Below are positions 37,286-50,000 of a stretch of 64,000 bases of DNA, piece after piece. The position numbers and the translations under genes were made by a program. The notes beneath the pieces were generated by a model that saw only the letters and a program-made list of their open reading frames with translations, was not told the DNA's origin and made no database searches. Source of the stretch: Hirsutella rhossiliensis (taxonomy: Eukaryota; Ascomycota; Sordariomycetes; Hypocreales; Ophiocordycipitaceae); the NCBI RefSeq assembly GCF_020360975.1, contig NW_025408670.1, positions 2,356,001 through 2,420,000 of the forward strand. Direction: 5' to 3'. How positions within the stretch are numbered: position 1 is the first letter of the stretch; every line of letters starts with the position of its first letter.

Positions 37286-38726
37286 TAATACCTTCCCTTA
37301 AGCGCGGCGTAGCGCTACCTTATTAATAGCTTTTATACTATTAAGCTTATACTACTAGCTTTACTTAGCCCTTTCCCTATTAATTATACTAGCCTTACTA
37401 GCCCTATTATCCCTATACTTATTAGCCTAAGTAGCTATAACCTAGCTCTACCCTTATTAGCTAGCTAGCTATTTAAATAAAGGTATAACGTATTATATAC
37501 GCCCTTAAGTAGCTAGTAGCCAGCCTAGACCTATATAAGCCTTAGGTTACCCGTCCCTTTAGCCTTAAGTAGCCTCCTTTACTAAGGGGTATATAAAGTA
37601 GTAACCCCTTTTTCTTTTCCCTTTCCTTTTCTTCCTTCTTAACTATAATAGTAATAGTAATAAGTAAGTTCTACTCTACCTAAGGTATTAGTTCGTTCTT
37701 AGCTATATAAGCCGCCTTATTAATATATATTTATAGTAATAGCTATAGTAATAATAATAGCCTTAATAATAATAATAACTTTAATTAGTAAGTTCCTTAC
37801 CCTATAAAGTAAGAGGCCTTAATCTATAATACTAACTTCTACGATAAATATATTTACCTCCCTTTCTTTTACCTCCTTTTTCTTAAAGTATATAGAGTCG
37901 TTCGTCGACCCTATACTAAGCGCGGCCGACGATAGCTCCGCTACTACCGCTACTCTTACCCGCGCCGCTACTACCGCGCCTACTACCGCTACTAATACCT
38001 CCGCTACGCTAGCCGCTCTTATATTACTTTTCTAGGTAATAATATTATCCTTACCGCTACCTATAACGCCCGGCCCCTCGGCCCCTACCTTTATTTCCGC
38101 TACCCCTATAAGTCTATAATTAAGTAAGCGTAATAGATATCTTCCGCTAACCTCTTAAAGTATAAGCGCTAGGTCTAGGCCGGAGCCGCTCGCGCGGCCC
38201 CCTATATATAGTATATATTATAGGAGCTCCCTTACGCTAACTAAGTTAAGCGCCGCTATAGCGGTAGTTATTATTAGTATACGCGTACTAGCTATACTTA
38301 TAAGGCAGCGCCTCTTATCCTACTCGCTATAGCGTTAGCTTAGAAGGCCGCTATATATAGGTAATTATAGGGGGCTACTAAGAAGCGCCTTACCGCTACT
38401 ATAGCCGCCTATTATAACCTCCGTGCCTTAGAGCGCTAAGGGCTTATCCTTAAGTAGGTTCTTTCCCTTTTACTCTCTTACTTTTACTACTAACTCTCTT
38501 AGTACTAAGGATACTACCTTTATTACCTTATCGGCGGTCCCCTTAGCTATGCCCGCCGCCGCCGCCGCTACCGCCCTTACTACCGCTACTAGAGCTAGCC
38601 GCTACCCCTCTACCCCTAGAGCTACTACTACCGCTAACTAGCTTATAGGCCTAGAGGGCCGACATAGCGTACTAAAAAGCGCTACCGCCGCTACTAATAA
38701 GTAAAAGGAGGCTAATAAGGATAAGG

Positions 38727-38763
<37 letters not shown>

Positions 38764-38780
38764 GAAATAGGCCTAGGTAG
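37286..38780. other. gypsy B non-pol 3' region with (TAA)n
   Basis: Homologous to 16047-17530 in gypsy A. It holds GC-rich triplet blocks near 37940-38010 and 38550-38640, and a longer TAA/ATA microsatellite at 38727-38763. No frame can be assigned. Confidence 0.45.
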
Positions 38781-38899
38781 TTTAAGGGCTCTACCTTATA
38801 ATAAACTTTATTTTTATCTTTACTTATACTATTACGCTTATATTACTATAACTACCCTTTTTATTTTACTTACTTTATAGTCTTAGCTTAAGCTACTAC

Positions 38900-41800
38900 T
38901 AGTAGTTTATTAATCTATTATTTTTATTTACTAGTTTATATAAGGCCTTAAACTTATTAAGGGCTATAGCTCCTATAAACTTATATATAGGTTCTTATAT
39001 TAAGTTAAGGTACCTACGCTACTTTATAAGGACCTCTTAGCGATTTCCTTAGCCGACCTTCTTTTAGTATATAGCTTATATCTCCTTAACCTCGAATTCG
39101 TTATCCCTTTCTACCTTAATAATAGCGGGCGGTTAAGCGTCTATTACTTCTTATCTAAGTAGTAAGTTAAAGGAAGCTTAGTAAAGGAGGTTAACGTTAA
39201 TCTTATTATAAATCCCTATTAAAAGACTATCGAGCTTAACTACTTATAGGCTAATAACCCTTTATATTATAAACTTTATATATAGCTAGTCTAGCTTCTT
39301 TTTTAGTAGCGCTAACTTATAGTTATAAAGGTTAAGCTATACCTTATCTCTTATTATAAACCTATCTATTAAGGCCTTAGTTTTATTAGCGTGCTACTCT
39401 TAATCTTATACTAAGGTAGCTATTATAGATTAATAGTATTTTATAGTTTCTTATAGCTTTTATATAAATATAAAGGCATAGCTCTTTAATAATAAACTAC
39501 TATATTACTCCGCTACTATATCTATAGTAAATAAGATTAAGGAGGGCGGTTTAAAGCTATATATAGTAAAGAAGGGGGCTATCTTAATAAAGGTCTAGGG
39601 TTTACTATTTAACGTAAGCTAGGCCGCGGGGAGCTAGCGGTCTTAGTTTACTTAGTTATAGGCTACTACTACCTATAAGTATACTTATACTTCTTAGTTA
39701 ACCTTCTTAGGTCCCTTATTAGTTTATAAGTAATAGGCCGTGCTAAGTAGCTATATAATCTAAAGTAAGCGGTATAGGTACTACTAAAAGCAGCTAGTTT
39801 AGTTCGATCTTTTATTACTTATAATAAAGGTTAGCTAGCTATATAAGCGGGCTTAGTATTAAAGGAAGCGCTTTATATAAGCTTCTATATCTATAGATAG
39901 TATTAGCTTTAATACTATTAATTTACTAAGCTAGTCCTTAATTACCTATATATAGCGGTTACCTCCTTTTATAAGTAGAAGGTCTATTATAAAGTCTATT
40001 TATATATATATATAGAACTAGTTAGGTACTAGAAGCTACTTAAGTAGCCCTTTAAGCTACGCCCTTTAAATCTTAGTATAGCTATAGATATTATAGTTAT
40101 AAAGGAAGCGGTAAATATAGTATTATAGGAGGGGCTAGTAAAAATCCCTCGCGAGGCTTACTATTATACCCTATTAACCTAGGTAGCCTATAATACTAAA
40201 GTTATAGATAAGCTAGACTAGCTTCCCTTAAAGCTCGTTTTATTTATCTAGCTTTAGTAGTCTATCTTTCTCCTTAGCTTCTATAATATATAGTACGCTT
40301 AGTACTTATAATCTCCCCTATTAATATAGATGCCCTTATAGGTTAATATAGTAGTCGGCTACTTATACTTTTAGCTTTAGCTTTAAATCTAAGCGTTAAG
40401 CGCTAGACTTTATAGTGCGTTATATACCCTTATAGGTATAGTCTAGAGCTACTATCTTATCTTATAAGCGTTAAAGGGCCTTATCTTAAAATACTCTTAC
40501 CGCGCGCGCCCTTAGGCTAGTCTATCCTTCCTCGCTAAGCTAAGGTAAAGGTATAAGGGAAAGCTTATTTAATAGTAAAAGTATAAGAGAAAGCTTATCT
40601 ATTAGCACCGCGCCTTCCTTTACTAAGGAAGCTCTTATATAAGTCTATAGCGCTTTTTATAGGATAAGCTATAGATCTTAGGCCTTAATATCCGCTCTTA
40701 TTAACCGGTCTTAATCCCTTTAAGAAAGTATATTTAAGACTATAAAGTCCTACTTAAGGCAGTACTTAATTAAGAAGTTAAAGTATAAGAGATACTCCGC
40801 TTAGCGGGCTTACTACTCTAAGAGGTATTAGTAGGTTATAAAGTACTTAAGGTTCTTATAGTCTATAAAAACCTTAAAGCTCTTATAGCTCTAAAGCTCC
40901 GCTTACTATTACTTAAGGTAGTTAATAATTATTAGTATCTCCTTATTATAAATAGTATAATTCCGCTTTACTAAGGTTAGTTTATAGGAGTAGAACGCTA
41001 TTAGTTACTTTTACTTATTTACCTTCTAAGAAAGCGTTCTTTTAAGTACTTAGCCGCTATAGTCTACTTTAACTAATATAGACTAGTCGAAGTCTATAAG
41101 AATATACCCTTATATTCCTATTTTACTGTTATAAAGAAATAACAGGCATAGGGAGGCTTTATAGAATAAGCTAGTAAAAAGAGGCTCTATAATACAGTCT
41201 AAGGGAATAACCCTTAAAAGACAAAGACCTCTACTAGATAACTATACCTTCCTCTAGGAAAGGCGGGTCAGGATAAGCCTATCCTTACAAACAAAAATAT
41301 GCATAAAATGCATAAGTTAATTACGAGCAGAACGGATACCCTATTGCCTATTTTGGCCTAGCGGTTCCGAAGATATCCGCGATACGAGAATAGGTGGGGC
41401 ATAGAACATTCTAGTCAAATCCACTACTTATGCCAGAACCCATAGTCTTACGTTAACCATCACGCCACAATCAGACCACCTACTAAGTTAGGAAGATATA
41501 CTATAGATAGAGCTTTTTAAGCACTATAGAATGTGCTAGAAAGCTGACTAATTGGTCTACTAGTGGGCGAGCAATGGTCTATAAAAGACGAAGGATTTCC
41601 CTGGGAGTAGTAGATTGAATAAGAAAGTTCGCAAGCATCTTTTGCAACGCTATTCTTTCAATATATTATTCAGCCCCTTATATGCTCGTTATAAATTCCA
41701 GACGAAATCCTACCCTATACTCCTTCGACCGATCTTTCCGCTTACGTTATCGATTACCCGATTCTACGCTTATTGCTTATACCTTCTTATAAAGTCTTAC

Positions 41801-44580
41801 AAAGTAGTACTAGGGCTTATAAGAATAGGTCCTTAAGTATATAAAACGCTCCTTCCTATATAGGCCCTTAACGAAAAGCGGTCTATTTCCTAGTAATCTC
41901 GTTTAAGGGCATTATAATATAGGAGAAGCCCTTAATAAATATCTTATAATAGTTCGCGAACCTAAGAAAGCTCTATACGCCTATTTATATAGTTAAGGCC
42001 GCTTAGTCTTAGATCGCCTAGATCTTTATAGGATCTACCTATATACCTACGCTTATATAGATAATAAAGCCTAGGTACTTAACCCTCTTAACCTTAAATT
42101 TATACTTATCTAAGTTAAGGTAGAGCCTATAAAGTTAGAGGCGCTTTAAGACCTTTTATACTTTTTATATATAGTTCTTATAAGAGCTACTTATATAAAT
42201 AAGGATATTATCTATATATATAAATACTAACTTATTAAGGAAGTCTTAAAGTATATTATTAATATAATACTAAAAGGTAGCGGGCGCTCTTAAGAGGCTA
42301 AAGGGTATTATAAGCTACTTAAATAAGCTATAGTATATATAAAACGCTATCTTTTACTCGTTACCTTCTAAGATCTATACTTTATAAAACGCTTATTTTA
42401 TATCTAGCTTTTTAAACTACTTTACCTTTAAGAGGTTATAGAGTATATTTAAGATTAAGTATAAGAGGAAGCGGTCTAGCCTTATAATTACGTTTAAAGC
42501 CCTATAGTTATAATAAAACTATATCCTACTCTTTAGTTTATATATAAATAGGACTAGCGCTCTTACTTTAGAGCTACTTACTTAAATAAAACCCTTATTT
42601 AAAAGGTCCCTTAGTATCTTCTTTAATACTAGTAGCTCCGCGTATAATATATTATATAATAGTTTAAACGGTATAGGTAGTTCCTACCCCTTCTTATTAA
42701 TATAAAGTACGATCCTATAGTCTACCCTTAGCTTATATAGGTTAAGCTTATCTACTTCCTAGGACTTAAATAGCGGTAGGAGGTTATAAAAGCGCTTTAG
42801 TATCTACTACTATAGCTTAAAGGGCGACTTTAGCTTCTTTATCTAAAAGGCCTTATTAATATCCGCTAAGCTAACTATATAGACCGCTATATTAGCCGCT
42901 ACCTAGCTTTGCCCCCGCTTTACCTATTATATAGTTCTTATAAAGATAAAGGTAAGGACTTCTTATATTAAGTATAAAGCTTATATACTTAGTCCTATAC
43001 CTATAAAACTATCGTTATAGTAGACCTACTATTATATAGGCTTAAACTATAGCTTCCTTTAATATAGAACTAAGTATAACTTTATATATAATAACTAAGG
43101 TTTCCTAAGGATTAAGGAAAACTTTAGTTAAGTAATTATATAGGCTATAATAAGCTTATAGTAACTATTAACCTTTATAGCTAGCTATATAATACCCTTA
43201 ATTACTATACCCTCTATTACGCTTAAGGCGCCCTTTACTCGCCTTAGGGCGATCTTTTTTACTAGTACTTATATCTCTTATATAAGCGCCTTATTAACTA
43301 TAGCATAGTACTAATAGCCCTTATTTATAAGGGCGGTAATAGGTAAGGAGTTATTAATTATAACCTATATTAAAGTAGGCTCCTCTTTTATATAAGTAAA
43401 TAATTCCTTTTTTTCCTTTACTAATACTAGTAATTAAGGCTTTAAAGCCTATCTTTACTTTAGAGCTACTCTTTTTCCTTTAGGCCTAGGAGGGTAAAGT
43501 CCTCCTTATTATCTAAAGTAAGGAGTAGTTCTATCTTTACTACTTAAACCGCTATAAGCCGCTTAGCTAAAAGGAAGGGGTATTTTAATATAAAGTATAT
43601 AGACGCGCTATAATATAAGTAGCGGCCGGTAGCCTTTCTCTTCCCGATTTCCTTACTTATTACTTACTTCGCTTACTATTTAAAGTATAAGGCGGTATAG
43701 GGGGTAGTTAATAGCGTCTTCTTACTACGTTTAGCCTAGTCTATATAGGTAGCCGATATTAAGGTATCCCTATTTATATTAATAGCTAGTTATTTATCTT
43801 ATAAAAAGGTAGTAATCCTATTACCGCTATATAGTATACGCTTATAAAGCTTTTAGAAACGTAGTATTTACTTATAGCCCTATACTACCTTTATTAACTA
43901 GCTTATATACTTATTATAGTTAGTAAGTATAATTATAGGGATAAGTAGCTCTTATAAGGCTAGCGTAATTAAATTCTATAGCTATATAAGCTTCGCGCTA
44001 TCTTCTTATACTATAGTCCTTACTACTTATAAGAGCGTTTCTTTAAAATCGGGAAGGAATTCGCTAAAGGTTTATCTATCTCTTTACTTAAGGGTCTATA
44101 GCCTATCTTACGCTTTCTCCCGCTCCTATACGTTACCGAATATATATATAAGGTATTAAAAGAAGTCTTATAGGTCGCGTTTACCCCTAGGGCCGCCCTT
44201 ATCTTAGAATCTAAAGATCTACTATATCTAAGGCTTTAATAGCGTATAAAAGAGCTAATACTATACTATATCGCGATAGCTATTTAGGCCTTATTTCTTA
44301 TTAGTTATAAACTTCGTCTATAGCTAGCTAAGGAAGAAGTAAAAGGACTCTAGCTTACTATCTTAAGTCGGCTAAGGGAGCGGCTTCTATATTAATAGTA
44401 TCGCCGCTATAACTAGCGTTATAGAGGTCGTAGGGGTTAAAGCTAGTCTTATAGCTAGCTCCCTTAGTATAGCGAGAACCTTATCTTTCTCGCTAGCTAT
44501 CGCGCTTTTAATCGCTTTTAAGATAGCTATAATACTTCCTATCTATTTAAGGAGGGGCGGAGTACTTCCTTAAGGAGGAG
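38900..44580 (-). pseudogene. gypsy B gag-pol, RIP-degraded and interrupted
   Basis: It is collinear with the gypsy A pol. The RT active-site region lies near 42190-42215, with integrase near 39260-40300 and Gag toward 44500. The 697-bp LTR at 41095-41791 interrupts it in the RNase H-RT interval. RIP stops are throughout. Confidence 0.75.
41095..41791. repeat. 697-bp solo LTR, copy H2 (inside gypsy B), little RIP
   Basis: This inverse copy of 33100-33796 has exactly the same length, with a perfect AAGTC duplication at 41090-41094 and 41792-41796. Gypsy A near 19843-19850 preserves the empty site (AAAGTCCTAC). It retains many CpA and TpG sites inside a fully RIPed host element, so it arrived later. 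A 73-codon open frame at 41615-41836 crosses its boundary and is not a gene. Confidence 0.85.
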
Positions 44581-44631
44581 GTACCTTCTTTAAAGAGATA
44601 TCTATTAGATCTATTAGTTAATAGCTTATAC

Positions 44632-44815
44632 TATTATAGAGTAAGTAAAGGTATATATATAGGTACTATTTATAGGATAATATTAATAAGCTATATAGAG
44701 CTCTTTTATATATAGCTAGCCTATATATATATATAGGATCTACCCTTTTATATATAACTATATAGCTTAGGCTATAGCCTAAGCTTATAACTTATAATAG
44801 TTAAAGACTCTTATA
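44632..44815 (-). repeat. gypsy B 5' LTR
   Basis: A 184-bp copy, followed directly by the TTTTA target duplication. Confidence 0.85.
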
Positions 44816-44820
44816 TTTTA

Positions 44821-46483
44821 TAAGCTTTATTCCTTTTTTAAGAGCTAGTTTCTCTTAACTTAAGCTCTTTATTAATTTATTTAAGGTCTTTCCTTAAAGT
44901 AGTAATAATCCTTTAAATCTTTATATTATATCCTTTATTTTATTTATATTAGATACTAAGTTATATAGCTATATTAGTTAATATATAAGTCTTATTAATC
45001 GATTTTATTATATTTATTAGTTCGGTTACTATTTTTATTTATATTACTAAAGCCTATAATAATTTACTTAAACGGTTATCCTTTTTATTTTATTTAATAA
45101 CTAAATTATCTTAAAATTTTACTTTCTTTTAAATCTACTAGTCTTAGAAACTTATATCTTTATTTTAATATAGCTAGCTAGCTTTCTAGTTAATTAGTAG
45201 GTTGCTCTCTTATAGCTATAAAAGTCCTAATATAAGGTTATATTCTTTAATATCTATAATATTAAAGTTACCTAATTTATTATAGCCTTAGATATTAATA
45301 TTAAGGTAATTAATCTTTATATTAATAATTCCGTTATTATAGTTAAAGGCCTCTCCTTTAATATTTATAAGTTTATATAGATCTTTCTTATATCTCTATA
45401 TAAGTTAGTAATAATTAATAACTTTAAGTAAAATATAATTACTTATTACGCTATAGTTTAAAAGTATATATATATAATACCTTATAATTTAAATATCTAA
45501 TACTATTTAGTTACTATAGCTTACTATTACTATATATAAGGTCCTTAGATCTTATTATATTATACTAGTTTATAGCCCTTTTATAGATAGTATACCTTAT
45601 TTTTTACTTAGTTCTTATTTATTTTATTTAAGTATTCTTCTTTAATTTATTATTAATATTATTTCTTTATATTTTTATTATATAGTATTATATTAAGGCT
45701 TAGGAGACTAATTTCTTATAGTAAATTAAAGATTTCTTATTTCTTAACGCTATATTATTTATATTATACTACTTTATAGTTAATTATATACTATACCTTT
45801 TAATTCTATTTATTTTTATACTATAGGTTAGGTTTTTATTTTATTTCTTTTTATTTCTTATATAGTATTTTTATATCGATTTTTCTTTAGTTAAATATAG
45901 CTTATAGCCTTTATATATATTACTAATAATAATTTAGTATACTATTATATTATTTATACTATACTTATACCTTTTTATATTTATAAACTCTATAGTTTAA
46001 GTATATATATTTATTATAATCTTCTTTATTATATTTAATTTATTATATAAGTCTTTAAAAGATTAATAGTTTAAATACTTAAAGTAAGTAGTATTATACT
46101 ATTCTTTTATTTTAGCGTATTTATAGATTTTATATATCTCTAAAAGATATCTTATTAATAATCTATAATTATTATAGTATTTAAGTAGTATACCGTAATT
46201 AGGTTTTAATAATATAACTTAGTTATTTAAGTAGTATTAATCGATTTTCTAATAGTTTAGTTTTATACTAAAGTAAGGTTTCGAAAGTACTTATCCTTTA
46301 AACTTAACTAAGAAAGCGTTATATTATACCTTTATTTAAAAGTATATTATATAACCTAAGTAAATATATAATATCTATAAAATATACTTATAGTACTTAT
46401 AAGTAAGTAGTATTTATAGATTATCTTTAAATTCTCTTTATAATTACTATTTTTATTATAGAGCTATAAAGGTATTGACTATA
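44821..46483 (-). pseudogene. G2 protease and distal Gag region, RIP-degraded
   Basis: Collinear with G1 58540-60225. For example, 45320-45400 matches the protease-region text at 59060-59160. Stops and RIP transitions are dense. Confidence 0.7.
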
Positions 46484-46488
46484 ATAAT

Positions 46489-46973
46489 TGTCGCGAAGCG
46501 TGGCCTGATTTCGCAGTTCTCGGAGATATCCCTTAGTAAGAGGGACCAAGGAAGCTAAAAACACCCGGTGTAGAAGAAGGAAGAAGGAGCTAAAAAGAGG
46601 TGCAGAAAGGAGGGTAGGGGCATAAGGGGAAGTAGAAGTAGCGATAGCTTCCTATAGAGGTGGCGAGAGATAAGACGGATAGGCCGGCAACGGCTAGAAA
46701 GGAGGGGAAAAACCGGCAAAAAGCTCGGTAGTCGAAAGGACATTAGTAGCTTCTTTAAGCAGGATCTTCTTTATTAATTAAGATGCTAGACGGGTATAAA
46801 GAGGGGCGTTGGATAGAGGAAAAAAGGATAATTAAGGCAATACAACAATCACTCCCCTACCGCAATTGCTGCTCCCGCAAGAATTAAATCTCTCTGCCCT
46901 ACCTATCCGACCCCTTACTTCTAATTTCACCTTCGTGCATTTTCATGCACTTCTCGCATCTCTCTTCGCGAGA
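46489..46973 (+). repeat. copia-2 copy 2 5' LTR
   Basis: A 485-bp LTR, TGTCGCGAAG...CTTCGCGAGA, with 8-bp inverted ends. It retains CpA sites. A 62-codon open frame on its minus strand recurs in the 3' LTR only because the LTR is duplicated. Confidence 0.9.
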
Positions 46974-47099
46974 GTTATAAGCCCGGGAGGAATAGAATTC
47001 CTATACCTTCCGGCTGCTGTAAAAGGCACCTTTCTTGCATCCCTCGTAGCTTCCTTTTACCCCTCTTATTAGAAAAGCCGATTTATACCCGACTTTTCT

Positions 47100-50000
47100 G
47101 CCCCCCCTCTTCTATAACGATAACGAAAACCGACTTCTCTGCCGTCCCTACGGTCCGTAGGACGATTCTTGCAGAGCCCTAAGATTAGGATAAGTGGGTA
47201 AAGGAGCTACGGGCTCGTGTGGATAGAACTATCTATAATTTGGTCTTCTCTGATAAGCAGGACCCTCTCGAGCCCCCTCTTCGTCCTAGGGCAACGGAAT
47301 TTGCAGAGGGAGCTTCCCTCTTCTCCGAGCTAACCTCTATATAATAGAGAGCTTTTTCTGCTGCCTTAGGCGACTACGAGAGTCACCGAAAGGAATACCT
47401 CTACGAAACGAAGCTGCTAACTGCTGCACGCACGGCGATAACGGAATCCGTTAGTGCCGCAAAGCTAATCACTCTTCGAGAGGAAGAGACTCCTAGGCAG
47501 TGGCTTTTAAAGCTCGAGACCTCGATAGCTCCCTCGAGGGGCTATATAACTAACCGTATTAGGAAGACCTATACGGCCCACCTAGGAGCCTTTTCTGCTA
47601 GAAACCTACTAGCTTCTTCGTGGCTAGCTAAGTAGGAAGAAATCCTCGAGGAAGCTAACTAATACTTCCTTATAGAAGCTCTTTCCGGCTAGTAGCTATA
47701 GGATATATCTCTGCTAATAAAGCCTATTAGTGACGGTTACTCGACTATCTTTCGAGAAGCTAGCCGGGAACTAGACGAAGAGGCTGCTAGAGTATAACAG
47801 CAAGCAGTCTTATTCCTTCGTGGCCAGCACTCGACCCAGACGGCTCGACCTGCTGCCCCTGCAGCTGCTGTAGCCCCTGTTGCTGCGGCTCCCGCTGCTG
47901 CTGCTGCGGTTGTTGCTCCTTCGGCTCCTCCTCCCTCGAGAGCCTCAACGCCGTCGTTAACTGCAGCTGCGGCCCCGGCCCCGGCTACGCATTTTGCTCC
48001 GGGCCCGGCCCCGGTCCCGTTAGTCAGACCGGCCCGACTAGTCCCCCAATGGACCTTTTAGTCCGTTAGTCGAAAAATCAGGGAACTAGTCGAAATCGAA
48101 CCTCGTTAAAATCAGCAATAAGGGGTAAAAAGGGGGGGTTTTTAAGTAGACCTTACGGACCGGGACGAGGATTCCTCGAAGAAACAACGTACGAGGAGGA
48201 ATCGACCTACCTGCTAAGCATGTAAAAAGCCCTATCGGCTAGAAGACTGCTAGCAGGTCTTCGAGGAAAAACGACCCGAAGGAATTAACCCTTTAAAGAG
48301 GCTACGAGAAATAGTATAACAGTCTCTTAAGGAGGACCCCTCGTTGCAGAAGAAGATAGACGAGATTCGGGTTGCTAAGAAATAGCAACTAACGCCGCTA
48401 CCGCAAATTCGAGGAAAAATCGTTGGTATAGCAAATCCGGCCTTCGTCTTCCCTACGGATTAATAAGGCCAAGACCAACCGTTAGAGCCCTCCGATTATC
48501 CCCTACGAAAATCAGCTATCCTTAACTCTGGTGCTTCCCTCGATATCTATAATATACTCTTACGATTCCGGTCCTTTAAGAAGGCACGAAAGGAATATCT
48601 TATTGCCGGGGAATTAACCGTATAGATAGAAGGATACGGAAGGGTAGATTTTACGATAAAATTACCTAACGGGTCTATACGAATTCTTCGAAGAAAAAGG
48701 GTAGCTTTTTGCCCTCGATTTTCAACGAGCCTAATTTCCTTCCGCCTTCTTCGAAAGGAAGGAATCTTCTAGGATACGACGTCTAAGCCTACGAGGCTAG
48801 TCTAGAAGAATCAGACTATTGGGCTTATCGAGGAAAAATTCGGTTAATTTGTTCTCGAATTCCGACCTATCCTTAGGAAGGAACCTCTCGAGAAGTTAGC
48901 TTTCCCTACTAGGAGGAATAGGTCTATTATAAAGGACCCTCTTTTAGTAGCCTAAGGAGACAGCATTCTTTGGCACGCACGACTTAGTCACCCGGGCCCC
49001 CTAGCTTTATATAAGCTAGGTCAATAATAAGGCGTACGAATAAGGGGCCTAAAGACCGTCGAATATAAATACTGCGGCTAAGGGAAGACTAGGAGACGAA
49101 TTTCTAGACGGACCCTAATACGGCCGGACCAGCCGTGTAAGGAAATTTAGGTCGACTAGACCGACGTCTCTAGGGATTAGGAAAGCTTCGTTAGGGTAAT
49201 ATTCTTTATAGACGCTTTTTTAGGGATAGTTTTCCCCTATTTCTTACGGACCTACCTAAGCAAGTATAACTAGTCTGCCCTCTAGGACTTCGTTAACTAG
49301 ATAAAATCCTACTTTAGCTACGAGGTAAAGAAGATACGGTCTAACGGAGAGCTATTTACGAAAGATATCTTAAAGTAGCTTCGAAAAAGGGGCATTTTAC
49401 CCCTCCCGTTAGCACCGAATACCTAGGCCTAGAACGGAGGGGCAGAAAGATCAGGGGGTGCTATAATAGAAAGGGCCCGTACGATAAGACTTGCTATAAG
49501 GCTTCTACACGACCTTTAGAGGGAAGTCGTTGAGACCGCCTATTACCTATGAAACCGGACCCTAAGGGACCTAAAGGACCCTAGGGGACTAAACCAAGGA
49601 ATAGACTAGAAATCCCCCCTCGAGCTCTTTACGAAGAAGAGGGCCTCGCTAGCCTACCTTCGTGCCTACGGCTACAAGGCATACGCAATAACTGCCGATA
49701 TATAGCTAAAAAGGAAGAAGAAAAGAAAGCTTAATCCTAGAGCCTTTATTAGTTACCTCGTTAGTTATAATTCTACGAATATCTTCCGGATCTAGATTCC
49801 TCTTCTACGGAAGGTTATTTCGACTAGGGATATAATTTTCGACGAATTTAGCTTCTTTAACGGAAAGAGGGATTAATAGCCCCTCTTACTCTCTTAACGT
49901 TAGCTAATTTAGAAGATTTAAATCCCCCCTTCCTAATAGTCCTAAGAAGAGGTCCTAGACGAGGAAACGGAAGAAGAAACCGACGTCGAAGTAGTAGAGG

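Larger units (their letters stand above)
37100..44815 (-). mobile_element. gypsy B: complete Ty3/gypsy element inside G2
   Basis: This second copy of the gypsy A family is 7716 bp, including a 697-bp LTR insertion. It is flanked by a perfect TTTTA duplication at 37095-37099 and 44816-44820. The empty site is confirmed by G1, where CTTCATTCTGTCTTGTGGGC (around 58545) runs through the corresponding point without interruption. RT reads on the minus strand. It is RIPed to a level similar to gypsy A but at different sites. Confidence 0.92.

Noticed and set aside
17472..38763. Possible CRISPR or centromeric satellite in TAA-rich tracts
   Set aside because: These are simple trinucleotide microsatellites without spacers and at the same position in both gypsy copies.
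41615..41836. 73-codon frame
   Set aside because: It crosses the end of the 697-bp LTR into gypsy B and has no recognisable content.
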